DNA of 64,000 nucleotides, from contig CAKULV010000007.1 of assembly GCA_934667425.1 (NCBI GenBank), positions 11,694 through 75,693 of the forward strand, read 5' to 3'. The notes beneath the pieces were generated by a model, which saw nothing but the letters and a program-made list of their open reading frames with translations, had not been told where the DNA came from and made no database searches. The stretch comes from an uncultured Kiritimatiellota bacterium (lineage in GTDB: Bacteria; Verrucomicrobiota; Kiritimatiellia; RFP12; UBA1067). How positions within the stretch are numbered: the first letter of the stretch is position 1; every line of letters begins with the position of its first letter. A program made the position numbers and the translations under genes. Of this stretch, positions 8,266 to 18,864 are shown in pieces.

Positions 8266-9557
8266 CTAATGAATCTCAGATCCGGGAAATCCTGAAGCGG
8301 ATAGACGCTTTGCATCAGGACGTTGAGGCATTGCTGCCAAAAGTTGAGATCCCTCGTCCGGAACGAAGCCCCGCAATGTGCATCCATGCTGCTACACACG
8401 GTGTTCCGGCGCATGGAAGGCCGGTGAATGTGCCATCATGTCCGGCTATTCGCGTTCCGTCTGCCGCAGTCAAGTTTTTCCAGCGTGTTGCGGACTGGTT
8501 TTGGGTGCGTGGTGACTTTGCGCCGGATGGCATGTCCCGTGAGTTTTCGGTAGCGACACGCTGGCTGCTTCGCGCTGGGGCTCTCCTTCTCGTGGGCGCC
8601 ATGTCGTATTTCCTGATGCTCGCAATCAACCGTGGATGGATCGGTCCGATGCAGAGGGTTTTCGGCATGATCTTTTGGGGCTTGGTGGGAATTGCGGGTG
8701 GAACGTGGGTCAAGGTTCGCAAGGAACGGTATGCGATTATTGGGGAAGTCTTTGTGGCAATAGGCCTTGTGGCCCTATACTTGTCGTTTGGGCTTGGACA
8801 TCGCTACTTCAATCCCCCTGTCATACCGTCAAAGACACTTGCCTTTGTTGGGCTAATGCTTGCAACCGTTATGGCGGGATGGCTTTCAGTGCGGTTCAAA
8901 TCCCTCATGATTGCCACGCTGTCGTTGGTGGGTGGCTTTATTGTGCCGATACTCGTGCGGTTCAATGTGTCTGTAGTTTCACTGGATGTCTATTTGGTGG
9001 TTGTGACGCTGGGAGCGACGGCAATGGCCTCCTTGAGGTCTTGGACCGTTCTGGCATTTGCGGCCTTGGGCATTGCCAACATAATGGTGCTCAGTGCGGG
9101 TCATGAATGCTGGCCAATTGTGAATGGCGCTGCATATTCGGCGTTTTTCGCGCAGGCGCTTTTCCTGACACTACATGGGGTGAAGCGGCGTTTGGCCGGC
9201 CAGAATGCGTTTTGCTGGGCGTTTGTCTGCCTGATGGCATTCGCGATTGTTTCGGCCGAGAGCTATTGGCTTGGCAAACTACATTTCCCTGTCCTTGCAT
9301 CTGGGCTTATGACAATCGTGTGGTCGCTAATTGCGTTTGGGCTGCTAGTGTTGGGCGTCATGCGTTGCTTGGCGCAGTTTCGCCTTTGCGGGCTGGCACT
9401 CCTCGCCGTCTCTGCCGTAAAGGCATTGCTTTTCGACACGGCGTCGTTGGCAACGCCGGCACGTGTCGCGGTATTTGCCTGCGTCGGCGCATTGCTGATT
9501 ATCGGCGCATTCCTTTATCTCAGGTTCAGGTCGCGGTTCGAGGTCTTCGCCAAGTGA
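8262..9557 (+). CDS. DUF2339-like multi-pass membrane protein, short
   Basis: The protein has 431 residues. It begins with a short coiled-coil-like segment (about residues 1-30) and a linker, followed by about ten hydrophobic segments, with stretches such as GRWIGPMQR-like and GEVFVAIGLVALYLSFGLG typical of DUF2339 membrane proteins. Those are usually 700-1000 residues, so this one holds about half the usual set of segments. Function is unknown, possibly envelope related. The start is supported by AAGGAGG and the ATGA overlap with tetR. Confidence 0.7.
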   Translation: MTNESQIREILKRIDALHQDVEALLPKVEIPRPERSPAMCIHAATHGVPAHGRPVNVPSCPAIRVPSAAVKFFQRVADWFWVRGDFAPDGMSREFSVATRWLLRAGALLLVGAMSYFLMLAINRGWIGPMQRVFGMIFWGLVGIAGGTWVKVRKERYAIIGEVFVAIGLVALYLSFGLGHRYFNPPVIPSKTLAFVGLMLATVMAGWLSVRFKSLMIATLSLVGGFIVPILVRFNVSVVSLDVYLVVVTLGATAMASLRSWTVLAFAALGIANIMVLSAGHECWPIVNGAAYSAFFAQALFLTLHGVKRRLAGQNAFCWAFVCLMAFAIVSAESYWLGKLHFPVLASGLMTIVWSLIAFGLLVLGVMRCLAQFRLCGLALLAVSAVKALLFDTASLATPARVAVFACVGALLIIGAFLYLRFRSRFEVFAK

Positions 9558-9615
9558 CGGTTGGTTGTGGCTTAGACATTGAAAAGGCTTGATTATAAGC
9601 ATTAAGGAGTAGACT

Positions 9616-11769
9616 ATGAAACTATTGCCATTTGCGTTGTGTTGTGTGGTGTTCGCCGGGTGTGCGACATCGCAGATGAAATCTACGCCATTCTATACGG
9701 GAGAGGCTGCGGTTTACACAGGCAGGATAGAGGATCGGGTCAACATGTGGCCGATAGGATACTATCGCGAACCTGCGTTGTCCGTAATATGGCCCATTTT
9801 CTCAATGACTGACGATCATCTTGCCGTTCGGCCTCTCTATTCGCAGTATCGGCATATGGGCGGGAGAGGCCCATACGATGAATTCAATTTCCTTTGGCCG
9901 CTATGCCAGTTTGACACAAGGGACGGACATTCGAGGTTTTTCCCTTTCTTCTGGGGCGATGATTATTTTGATGTGTTCCCGACCCTTTGGTGGAAGCGGG
10001 ATCGCCATTTCTGCGTCCTTCCCATATGGTGGTCATATGGCGACCACCATATGCTGTTTCCGTTATACTATCGCGATGCATATGCGTTTGTGACCTTGCT
10101 TTTCGGCTGGAGCCAGGATGCAAGTTGGGTGTTCCCGTTCTACTTCGGAAACAGGGATACGTTCGCAACGCTTCCATTTGTTTCGGGAAAGTCTTATGAC
10201 AAGAGATACTGGGGCGCTCCGCTCCTTCTCTCGTGGGGCGCAAAGTCGGGAACCGAATCCTCTGATGTCTTTCTCCTGGGGCTCGGTGGCAAGACTGAGG
10301 GCCCGGGATCTGCGCATAGCCTTTGGATGTTGCCTTTCTTCCACTACGATGAGAGATCGCTGATGACGCCTCTATTCGGGTATGACCGCACAAAGGATGG
10401 CGCCTGGCTTTTCCCGTTCTATTACTGCGATGATGACATGTTCTTTTCAATGCCATATTGGCGCAGATGGGCGGCAGATGATGGGAAATCTGGGCGCCGG
10501 ATAGTGTCTCACGGCTCGTTCCCGTTTTGGTATGCGTCGGACGAACGGTTCATTTCCCCGTTGTGGGTGTCCTGTCACGACAACAGGACTGACGAGGACA
10601 CGTGGTTCGTGCCGGCGACATTGTCATGGGGCAAGCGAAGCGCGAATGGATACAGGCATTTTTATCTTGGTGGTTTGGGTGGATGCGCAAGCGCGACTGA
10701 TGGCGCGTATGCCGATTGGATCGCTCCGCTCTATTACCGGAACGAACATTCGTTCTTTACTCCGATTTGCGGAAAGTCTGGCGATTGCAACTGGTTCCTT
10801 CCGTTGTGGTGGCAGGATCAGGATTCGTTCATGACGATTCTTTACGGACAGGGCAGGTTGCATGGTGGAAATCCGGGAAAGCGGATTGTCCTTCCGCCTC
10901 TTTTGTCTGGATATGAGTGGCGGCAAGACGGATCGTGGGCGATACGCGGCATCTGCAATCTTTGGGCCTGCCAAGGAGGGGTAGACGGGAGGTTTGACCG
11001 GTGTTGGATATTCCCGTTCTGGGGTGTCGATAGGGACGGGTTCTTTTCCCTGCCGTTCCAATATGACAAGGGTAATTCCGCCAGCATTGCGTTCTTTGCC
11101 GGAATAGGTCTCGGCAAGCGTTATTCAGGAGGATGGCTTTGGCCATTGTTTGGATGGAAGGGCGATAGGAATATGCCCAGATGCGAATCGATCGTCAATT
11201 CAGACCATCTGGATTCAAAGGTCAATGTGTTCCGGGAAAAGAGCGTTGCAAACGGACGCACCAACTACGTCTATTCGGTCAAGGGGATCGAATCGGCGCA
11301 CGATAGCGCATGGCATTTGAGCGGACTCGGCACAAGCGACCATAGAATTGAGTGGTCGGCGATGTCTGATGGGGGCAGGGTTTGCGCAAATGAAAGGTTT
11401 GATACCGGCAACAGCCTTGTGTTCAAGCGCGAGGGCTGGCGTACGGTCCTGTTCGATTCCAAGACACGCAAGAAGACCGACGACTCGGAAGGAGGTGAGT
11501 GCAGTGTCCTTTGCAATCTCCTGTGGCATTCAGAATACAAGATGTCCAATGGCAATTTGAAGTATTCAAAGAAAAGTCTCCTTTGGCGCCTATGGCATTC
11601 CGAAAGCCGGGATGGAGACGTGTCGATTGACGTGTTCCCGTTTTTCACCTATGACGGGAAGCGGTCTGGCTATTCCAAGACATCGCTCCTGTGGAGGCTT
11701 TTCAGGAACGAGTACGATCCTGAAAAAGGCCGGGAGGTAGATCTCCTTTTTATCCCAGTATGGAGGTGA
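9616..11769 (+). CDS. Large repeat-rich lipoprotein of unknown family
   Basis: The protein has 717 residues. The N-terminus is a lipoprotein signal with lipobox VFAGC (Cys16). The body is built of about 15-20 degenerate repeats of 30-40 residues, rich in aromatic residues, with cores such as WVFPFYFGNRDTFATLPF, WLFPFYYCDDDMFFSMPY and NWFLPLWWQDQDSFMTILYG. The last 150 residues carry a different repeat, KSLLWRLWHSE and TSLLWRLFRNEYD. Alternating aromatic and acidic strands suggest a beta-propeller or stacked beta-sheet surface protein. I do not recognise the family. It is preceded by AAGGAG at about 9604. It lies after the DUF2339-like gene with a 58-nt gap and looks like the end of that unit. 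Confidence 0.75.
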   Translation: MKLLPFALCCVVFAGCATSQMKSTPFYTGEAAVYTGRIEDRVNMWPIGYYREPALSVIWPIFSMTDDHLAVRPLYSQYRHMGGRGPYDEFNFLWPLCQFDTRDGHSRFFPFFWGDDYFDVFPTLWWKRDRHFCVLPIWWSYGDHHMLFPLYYRDAYAFVTLLFGWSQDASWVFPFYFGNRDTFATLPFVSGKSYDKRYWGAPLLLSWGAKSGTESSDVFLLGLGGKTEGPGSAHSLWMLPFFHYDERSLMTPLFGYDRTKDGAWLFPFYYCDDDMFFSMPYWRRWAADDGKSGRRIVSHGSFPFWYASDERFISPLWVSCHDNRTDEDTWFVPATLSWGKRSANGYRHFYLGGLGGCASATDGAYADWIAPLYYRNEHSFFTPICGKSGDCNWFLPLWWQDQDSFMTILYGQGRLHGGNPGKRIVLPPLLSGYEWRQDGSWAIRGICNLWACQGGVDGRFDRCWIFPFWGVDRDGFFSLPFQYDKGNSASIAFFAGIGLGKRYSGGWLWPLFGWKGDRNMPRCESIVNSDHLDSKVNVFREKSVANGRTNYVYSVKGIESAHDSAWHLSGLGTSDHRIEWSAMSDGGRVCANERFDTGNSLVFKREGWRTVLFDSKTRKKTDDSEGGECSVLCNLLWHSEYKMSNGNLKYSKKSLLWRLWHSESRDGDVSIDVFPFFTYDGKRSGYSKTSLLWRLFRNEYDPEKGREVDLLFIPVWR

Positions 11770-11919
11770 TTTATCCCAGTTCCGGCAGGTGAAAAAACAC
11801 GGAGGGTCGCAACTTGTTGCGACCGTTGGCCATTCGTGCGTATGCGAACGCGATGAATCGCGTCCATCCCGCAGCGAGGCAAGTTGCAGTCAGGAAAGCG
11901 GCGGATCGCTCCATGTCAC

Positions 11920-11944
11920 TGTGTCATCGTGGCACAATGACACA
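11920..11944. promoter_or_regulatory. Inverted repeat upstream of dnaK, candidate operator
   Basis: TGTGTCAT, 9 nt, then ATGACACA: perfect 8-bp arms with the same 9-nt spacer geometry as CIRCE (HrcA operator) but a different sequence. It lies about 165 nt upstream of the dnaK start. A heat-shock-type box may follow: CTTGAA at 11959-11964, then 17 nt, then CCGCAT at 11982-11987, resembling a sigma-32 promoter. No gene is visible in the rest of 11770-12108. Confidence 0.45.
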
Positions 11945-12108
11945 TGGCACAGTCTTATCTTGAAGTACGTGCGATTTTGTGCCGCATTTGCGTCATTGCG
12001 CATTTGGCACGCGGAATGCATATCTTGTGGCGAAGATAAAAATGAAGCGGTGAAGGCACAGGAAAGCAAGAAGGCTGTGTGAACCGTTTCGGCAAGGAGA
12101 AAAAGAAT

Positions 12109-14046
<1,938 letters not shown>

Positions 14047-14052
14047 GTAACC

Positions 14053-14098
14053 GCGTCCGGCCTGGCATGGCGAAAGGTTGCCATGCCAGGCCGGACGC
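14053..14098. terminator. Strong hairpin between dnaK and groES
   Basis: Perfect 18-bp arms (14053-14070 and 14081-14098) enclose a 10-nt loop. There is no T-run, so it may act as an mRNA-stabilising or Rho-type element rather than an intrinsic terminator. Confidence 0.65.
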
Positions 14099-14153
14099 AA
14101 AGAACATGTAATGCGCACAAGGCAGAACAACTAACCGAAAGGACACATAAAGA

Positions 14154-14441
14154 ATGAAAATCAGACCTCTGGGCGACCGTGTGCTGGTCGAACCCATTGA
14201 AGAGAAGGAGCAGACCGTTGGCGGCATCATCATTCCCGATTCCGCGAAGGAGAAGCCCATGCAGGGCAAGGTTGTCGCCGTCGGAAAGAAGACGGACAAG
14301 GACGGCAAGGAGATCTCGTTCGACGTCAAGGCCGGCGATACCGTTCTCCTGCCGAAATATGGCGGCACGGAAGTCAAGATAGGCGACAAGAAGCTGCAGC
14401 TCGTCCGCGAAGAGGACCTGCTCGGCGTTGTCGAAAAGTAG
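14154..14441 (+). CDS. groES: Co-chaperonin GroES
   Basis: The protein has 95 residues, the standard length. It begins MKIRPLGDRVLVEPIE and includes the mobile-loop region EKEQTVGGIIIPDSAKEKP. It forms the heptameric lid of GroEL. An AAAGGA sequence precedes the ATG by about 12 nt. It lies 107 nt after dnaK, beyond a strong hairpin, and 134 nt before groEL. Confidence 0.98.
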   Translation: MKIRPLGDRVLVEPIEEKEQTVGGIIIPDSAKEKPMQGKVVAVGKKTDKDGKEISFDVKAGDTVLLPKYGGTEVKIGDKKLQLVREEDLLGVVEK

Positions 14442-14478
14442 GCAACAGGAAAATATGGGATTTACGGTTCATGGTTTC

Positions 14479-14520
14479 GATTGGAAGATCTCAGCAGTGG
14501 GATATTGAAATCTTCAAATC
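14479..14520. promoter_or_regulatory. Inverted repeat in the groES-groEL spacer
   Basis: Arms 14479-14492 and 14507-14520 pair at 12 of 14 positions around a 14-nt loop. They are followed by an AT-rich stretch with AATCGTAAA repeated. It may tune the relative expression of groEL; no T-run is present. Confidence 0.4.
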
Positions 14521-14575
14521 AATAAATGCAATCGTAAAATAAATCGCAAATCGTAAATTAGCAAAGGATTCTATC

Positions 14576-16210
14576 ATGGCAAAACAGATTAAGTTCGACG
14601 CCGATGCGCGTCAGAAGATTCTCGCCGGCGTTGAGAAGCTCAGCTCGGCCGTCACGTCCACGCTCGGACCTTCCGGTCGCAACGTGATTCTCGACAAGAA
14701 GTTCGGCTCCCCGCAGATCACCAAGGACGGCGTGACCGTGGCAAAGGAGATCGAGCTCGCCGATCCCTTTGAGAACATGGGCGCCCAGATGGTGAAGGAA
14801 GTCGCCTCGAAGACGAACGACGTCGCCGGCGACGGCACCACCACGGCAACGCTGCTCGCGGAGTCCATCTATCGCGAAGGCCTCAAGAACCTCACGGCCG
14901 GCGCCAATGCCACAGCCCTCAAGAACGGCATCGACAAGGCCACGGCGGCTGTCGTCGAGGCGATCGCCAAGCAGTCCAAGAAGGTCAAGAGCGCAGACGA
15001 GATCGCCCAGGTCGCCACGCTTTCCGCGAATGGCGAGACCGAGGTCGGCAGCATCATCTCCGAGGCGATGGACAAGGTCGGCAAGGACGGCACGATCACC
15101 GTCGAAGAGGCCAAGACGCTTGAGACGACGCTTGACGTCGTCGAGGGCATGCAGTTCGACAAGGGCTACCTCTCGCCGTACTTTGTGACGGATCCCGAGG
15201 AGATGGAGTGCGAACTCGAGAACCCGTACATCCTCCTCTTCGAGAAGAAGATCGCCAACCTTCAGGAACTCCTGCCGGTGCTTCAGGCCGTCGCGAAGAG
15301 CGGCCGTCCGCTCATGATCATCGCCGAGGATGTCGAAGGCGAAGCCCTCGCCACGCTCGTGGTGAACAAGCTCCGCGGAAGCTTCCAGGTGTGCGCCGTC
15401 AAGGCTCCTGGCTTTGGCGACCGCCGCAAGGCGATCCTCCAGGACATCGCAATCCTCACGGGCGGGCAGCTCATCTCCGAGGATCTTGGCGTCAAGCTTG
15501 AGAACGTCGGCCTCGACATGCTCGGCCGCGCCAAGAAGGTCACGGTTGACAAGGACAACACCACGATCGTCGAAGGTCTCGGCAAGAGCGCGGACATCAA
15601 GGCCCGTGTCGACCAGATCAAGAAGCAGATCGAGGAGACGACGAGCGACTATGACCGCGAGAAGCTTCAGGAGCGCCTTGCAAAGCTCTCCGGCGGCGTC
15701 GCGATCATCAAGGTCGGCGCGGCCACAGAGGCGGCCATGAAGGAGAAGAAGGATCGTGTCGATGACGCTCTCCACGCGACCCGCGCTGCGGTCGAGGAGG
15801 GCATCGTCCCCGGCGGCGGCGTCGCCTACCTCCGTTGCCAGAAGGCGATTGACGCACTCAACCTCGAGGGCGACGAGAAGGTTGGCGCGAACATCATCTC
15901 CCGCGCGATCGAAGCTCCGCTTCGCAAGCTCGTGACGAACGCCGGTCAGGAAGCCGCGCTTGTCATCGCCAACGTGAAGAAGGCCGCCGGCACGAACGGC
16001 TACAACGTGCGCACCGGCGAGTACGCCGACCTGCTGAAGTGCGGCGTGGTGGATCCCGCGAAGGTGACGCGCTGCGCACTGCAGAACGCGGCCTCGATCG
16101 CGGGTCTCCTCCTCACGACCGACTGCATGGTCACGGACATCCCCGAGAAGAAGGATTCCTGCGGATGCGGCGGGCATGGCGCCCAGCCGGGCATGGATGG
16201 AATGATGTAA
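14576..16210 (+). CDS. groEL: Chaperonin GroEL
   Basis: The protein has 544 residues. It carries TLGPSGRNVILDKKFG, the ATP site DGTTTATLLAESIYREG, and GGGVAYLRC near the C-terminus. The C-terminal tail is DSCGCGGHGAQPGMDGMM, so a Cys/Gly segment replaces part of the usual GGM repeat. It forms the folding chamber with GroES. The ATG follows AAAGGA by about 9 nt. An eroded copy of its last 63 bases lies at 57420-57482. An intrinsic terminator follows. Confidence 0.98.
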   Translation: MAKQIKFDADARQKILAGVEKLSSAVTSTLGPSGRNVILDKKFGSPQITKDGVTVAKEIELADPFENMGAQMVKEVASKTNDVAGDGTTTATLLAESIYREGLKNLTAGANATALKNGIDKATAAVVEAIAKQSKKVKSADEIAQVATLSANGETEVGSIISEAMDKVGKDGTITVEEAKTLETTLDVVEGMQFDKGYLSPYFVTDPEEMECELENPYILLFEKKIANLQELLPVLQAVAKSGRPLMIIAEDVEGEALATLVVNKLRGSFQVCAVKAPGFGDRRKAILQDIAILTGGQLISEDLGVKLENVGLDMLGRAKKVTVDKDNTTIVEGLGKSADIKARVDQIKKQIEETTSDYDREKLQERLAKLSGGVAIIKVGAATEAAMKEKKDRVDDALHATRAAVEEGIVPGGGVAYLRCQKAIDALNLEGDEKVGANIISRAIEAPLRKLVTNAGQEAALVIANVKKAAGTNGYNVRTGEYADLLKCGVVDPAKVTRCALQNAASIAGLLLTTDCMVTDIPEKKDSCGCGGHGAQPGMDGMM

Positions 16211-16248
16211 TTCCACCGACGAGTGCGGCATGAAGGCCGCATGTGTCC

Positions 16249-16291
16249 AAGCGGGGCGTTCGGGTCGATCCGGACGCTCCGCTTGCTTTTT
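16249..16291 (+). terminator. Intrinsic terminator after groEL
   Basis: A 15-bp stem (16249-16263 with 16270-16284, 13 exact pairs, the others G-U) with a 6-nt loop is followed by GCTTTTTG. It ends the dnaK-groES-groEL region. Confidence 0.8.
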
Positions 16292-16321
16292 GCCTTGTAG
16301 CGCCATCAAGATTTAGTTGCA

Positions 16322-16350
16322 TTTACTCCGGCAAGCCACCATGGTATATT
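16322..16350 (+). promoter_or_regulatory. Promoter for the sigma factor-kinase operon
   Basis: TTTACT at 16322-16327, then 17 nt, then TATATT at 16345-16350, preceded by TGG in the extended -10 position. Confidence 0.45.
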
Positions 16351-16407
16351 ACGCAACGAAGCGGTCTCATATCATAACCTTAGGCATCATATTAGGCAGG
16401 ATTCAGA

Positions 16408-17085
16408 ATGGGTGCGACTCCACGGACATCTACAACCCTTTTGCGCGATCTGGCGCAAGACTCCCAGCATGCCCGCTGGGGAGAGTTTGTCGCCCGTTAT
16501 CGTCCAATGATGGAGGCGTATCTGCGCGAACGATTTCCGCACGTCGACGTTGACGACGCGGTGCAGGAAACGCTGATTGCGTTGATCAAGTCAATGCCCG
16601 TCTACCGGTATGTACCAGAGGAGACGGGGCACTTCCACAGCTATCTGACCGGCATCCTTCGCCACAAGGCACTTCGTCAGGTCCGCAGCGACCGGCAGCG
16701 GGCGAAGATTGCCGAAATGTTTTGTAATGGCGAGTCAACCCTTGGTAGGGCGCGATCACCGAGCGCACCTTACGGCACAGGGCGCGATGGTAGGGCGCGA
16801 TCACCGAGCGCGCCGCATAATGAAATGCCGGGCGACGAGCAATCATGGCGCGAAGCGCTCATGGAGATTGCGCTTCAGCAGCTTCTGGCGGACGAGTCGG
16901 TCCATGCGCGAACGCGCGAGGTGTTCCGCCGCGTCGCCGTGAACGGAGAGAAGCCGGAGGATGTCGGTTCCTCTCTGGGAATTACCCGCAATGCGGTGGA
17001 CCAGATGAAGAGCCGCATGACACTTCGCCTGAAGGAACTCGTTCGCGCACTGGAGAAGGCGGATGGCAACGGCAGACAGGAATGA
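16408..17085 (+). CDS. ECF-type RNA polymerase sigma factor
   Basis: The protein has 225 residues. Region 2 is clear (RPMMEAYLRERFPHVDVDDAVQETLI, then HFHSYLTGILRHKALR), and so is region 4 (EKPEDVGSSLGITRNAVDQMKSRM). The linker between them (about residues 112-137) is an in-frame insertion of two copies of a palindromic repeat encoding GRARSPSAP, which lengthens it. The kinase gene overlaps its last 23 bases. Sigma factors paired with a Ser/Thr kinase are common in Planctomycetes and Verrucomicrobia, where phosphorylation is thought to control the sigma factor. The start is ATG 16408, with AGGCAGGA upstream. Confidence 0.9.
   Translation: MGATPRTSTTLLRDLAQDSQHARWGEFVARYRPMMEAYLRERFPHVDVDDAVQETLIALIKSMPVYRYVPEETGHFHSYLTGILRHKALRQVRSDRQRAKIAEMFCNGESTLGRARSPSAPYGTGRDGRARSPSAPHNEMPGDEQSWREALMEIALQQLLADESVHARTREVFRRVAVNGEKPEDVGSSLGITRNAVDQMKSRMTLRLKELVRALEKADGNGRQE
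16744..16814. repeat. Two 26-bp palindromic repeats inside the sigma factor gene
   Basis: Copies at 16744-16769 and 16789-16814 differ at one base. The core is GGCGCG, ATCACCGAG, CGCGCC: 6-bp arms around 9 nt. The copies start 45 nt apart, so the reading frame is kept and each adds GRARSPSAP. This looks like REP-type repeat insertion tolerated in a flexible linker. Confidence 0.8.
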
Positions 17086-18046
17086 CGGCGCAGAGCTGGA
17101 TGCGTTCCTTTCGGCGCACGCGCCGGTGAAATCCGACGCGCACTTTGCCGCCGGAACGGTCGTCGGAGATTGGCGGCTGACCGGATTTCTCGGCCGCGGT
17201 GGGTCGTCGGAGGTCTACAGGGCCGTGCATGCGGTCTCTTCCAAAGCGGCGGCGGTCAAGATGCTCCTGCGCGACGATGCTGCGGCGCGTGCCCGATTCG
17301 ACCGCGAGGCGGGGTTCGTCAACGCGAACGAAGATGCGGCGTTCCCGCGTTGCCTTGGTGCAGGCGAATACGAGGGCCGGCCTTTCGTGGCGATGGAGCT
17401 GCTCGAACCGATGGAGCTTCCGTGTACGGACAGAGCGGTCGCGGACTATATTCTCGCGGTCGCGGCTGGCGTGGCGGTTCTCCACTCGCAGGGGCTGGTC
17501 CATCGCGATCTCAAGCCCCAGAATGTCATGCGGCGCGAAAACGGAGACCTGGTCATTATCGACTTTGGCCTTCTCAAACCCGTTTCCTCGGAGACCACAG
17601 ACAGGCTTCCCATGTCGATCTCGGTGGTGGACGGGAAGGCGGTCGGCGTAGGTACGCCACGGTACTCCGCGCCGGAGCAGTTCGGCGGAGGAGAGATCAC
17701 GCCCGCGGCGGATATACACGCGCTGGGTGCAATCGTGGACGAATGCTTCAAGGGGAACCTGCCGCGATGCTGGGAACGAATCGTCCGCTGCGCGACAAGT
17801 TCGATCCCCGGGCAGCGCTACAGCGACATCCGGGCGTTTATGCATGCCGTCCGCACGCGTCATCGCGCACGGCATCTCCTGGCCGCGGCCGTTTTAGTCG
17901 CGGCCATTGCGCTTGCGACGACGGCCGTAATTTGGCGTGCAGAGTCTAATCGCGCGAAGAAGTCCGAGGATGATCGGCTGCTGCAGGAACGCATCGACAG
18001 AGAGCACGAAGAGATACAGGAAATGCTCCAGCGTGACGTCTACTGA
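17063..18046 (+). CDS. Ser/Thr protein kinase with one membrane segment
   Basis: The protein has 327 residues. The kinase domain spans about residues 30-265, with glycine loop GRGGSSEVY, a lysine in AAVKML, catalytic HRDLKPQN (residues about 147-154), metal-binding DFG in VIIDFGLLK, and GTPRYSAPEQFGGG. A single transmembrane helix at about 271-291 is followed by a short charged, coiled-coil-like tail, so there is no large outer sensor domain. It is translationally coupled to the sigma factor gene, so the sigma factor is the obvious candidate substrate. Confidence 0.93.
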   Translation: MATADRNDGAELDAFLSAHAPVKSDAHFAAGTVVGDWRLTGFLGRGGSSEVYRAVHAVSSKAAAVKMLLRDDAAARARFDREAGFVNANEDAAFPRCLGAGEYEGRPFVAMELLEPMELPCTDRAVADYILAVAAGVAVLHSQGLVHRDLKPQNVMRRENGDLVIIDFGLLKPVSSETTDRLPMSISVVDGKAVGVGTPRYSAPEQFGGGEITPAADIHALGAIVDECFKGNLPRCWERIVRCATSSIPGQRYSDIRAFMHAVRTRHRARHLLAAAVLVAAIALATTAVIWRAESNRAKKSEDDRLLQERIDREHEEIQEMLQRDVY

Positions 18047-18174
18047 TATTTCCGCGTAAGATTTTCGACCGGCGCGGCAATATGAAATGAGGACTGGGAA
18101 GGCCCTGGTCCGGGGAAGCGCGAAGGCCGATTTTGCGTTTATGGCGTGAACGTCGCCACAGCAGGCGGAATTTA

Positions 18175-18290
18175 TGCTATAATATCGGCAGATTTCAGCA
18201 TTCGTTGCTTTGATCGGCTCAAGAGAAACCTGGAAAATTTCTTATGTACGGGCCGGCAAAGAAGGGAATGCGCCTTTGGGCGCATTTTCT
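18175..18290 (+). promoter_or_regulatory. Extended -10 promoter and leader hairpin before a small membrane protein
   Basis: TGCTATAAT lies at 18175-18183. About 85 nt downstream is a hairpin, AATGCGCC, TTT, GGGCGCATT, then TTCT (18267-18290), that could attenuate transcription. The rest of 18047-18394 holds nothing else I recognise, and the leader to the next ATG is about 200 nt. Confidence 0.5.
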
Positions 18291-18394
18291 TCCGCGTCTC
18301 GTACAGGGCTTTTCCAGGGCCTCTCTTGAAACGCGGTGGAAGATGTCGCCCTCTTCTTTTGCCGCGATCACTGGAAGGGCAAAAGGAGAAGTAG

Positions 18395-18580
18395 ATGAAG
18401 AGTATACTGATGCTGCCGTTCAAGCCGATCGTGTTTGGATGGAAGAAAACGGAAGGTGCGGGGTTCGGATCTCGCGTAATCGGCACTGTTGTTATTGCAG
18501 GGGTGATATACATCGTCATCTTCGGCATAATTGCGGTTCTGCTGTCCATGTGCGGCGTAAAGGTTCCGTTCTTCGGCTGA
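18395..18580 (+). CDS. Small single-pass membrane protein, hypothetical
   Basis: The protein has 61 residues: a short N-terminal segment with KPIVFGWKK, then one hydrophobic helix (VIGTVVIAGVIYIVIFGIIA), then MCGVKVPFFG. A good AAAGGAGA lies 8 nt before the ATG and a promoter about 210 nt upstream, so it is probably real. Function is unknown. Confidence 0.6.
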   Translation: MKSILMLPFKPIVFGWKKTEGAGFGSRVIGTVVIAGVIYIVIFGIIAVLLSMCGVKVPFFG

Positions 18581-18593
18581 AAGGGGGCGTGAG

Positions 18594-18794
18594 ATGGTAG
18601 TACCGACATGGTCTGGCTGTCAAGTGAAGCTGACGCGCGGAATCACTCCGCTGGCGATATTTGACGCACCCTGCATCGTGCAGAACGTCATCTGCTCGTC
18701 AGACGAAAAGGAAGTTGTGGTTTACATGATCGACGGTCGCGTGTGGGTATACAACATCCACGGCGTCAAGATTCGCAATGTATCCTGGAATTAG
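18594..18794 (+). CDS. Hypothetical 66-residue protein
   Basis: It starts 13 nt after the small membrane protein, with a weak GGGGG upstream of the ATG. The sequence looks beta-rich, with a C-terminal part like VVVYMIDGRVWVYNIHGVKI, which has the composition of a folded small domain. I do not recognise a family. It is probably co-transcribed with the preceding gene. Confidence 0.5.
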   Translation: MVVPTWSGCQVKLTRGITPLAIFDAPCIVQNVICSSDEKEVVVYMIDGRVWVYNIHGVKIRNVSWN

Positions 18795-18864
18795 TCTTCG
18801 AAAAGTCAACTGGCGAGGGGTGTGTTCACAATGACCCCGCCCCGAGCCATTGCGAACTTCTGTT

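Noticed and set aside
11770..12108. A small gene or tRNA in the space before dnaK
   Set aside because: The 97-residue frame at 11789 has no ribosome site or motif, and no tRNA cloverleaf or TPsiC-like sequence is visible.
14053..14098. dnaK-groES hairpin as a classical intrinsic terminator
   Set aside because: No T-run follows; kept only as a hairpin of uncertain role.
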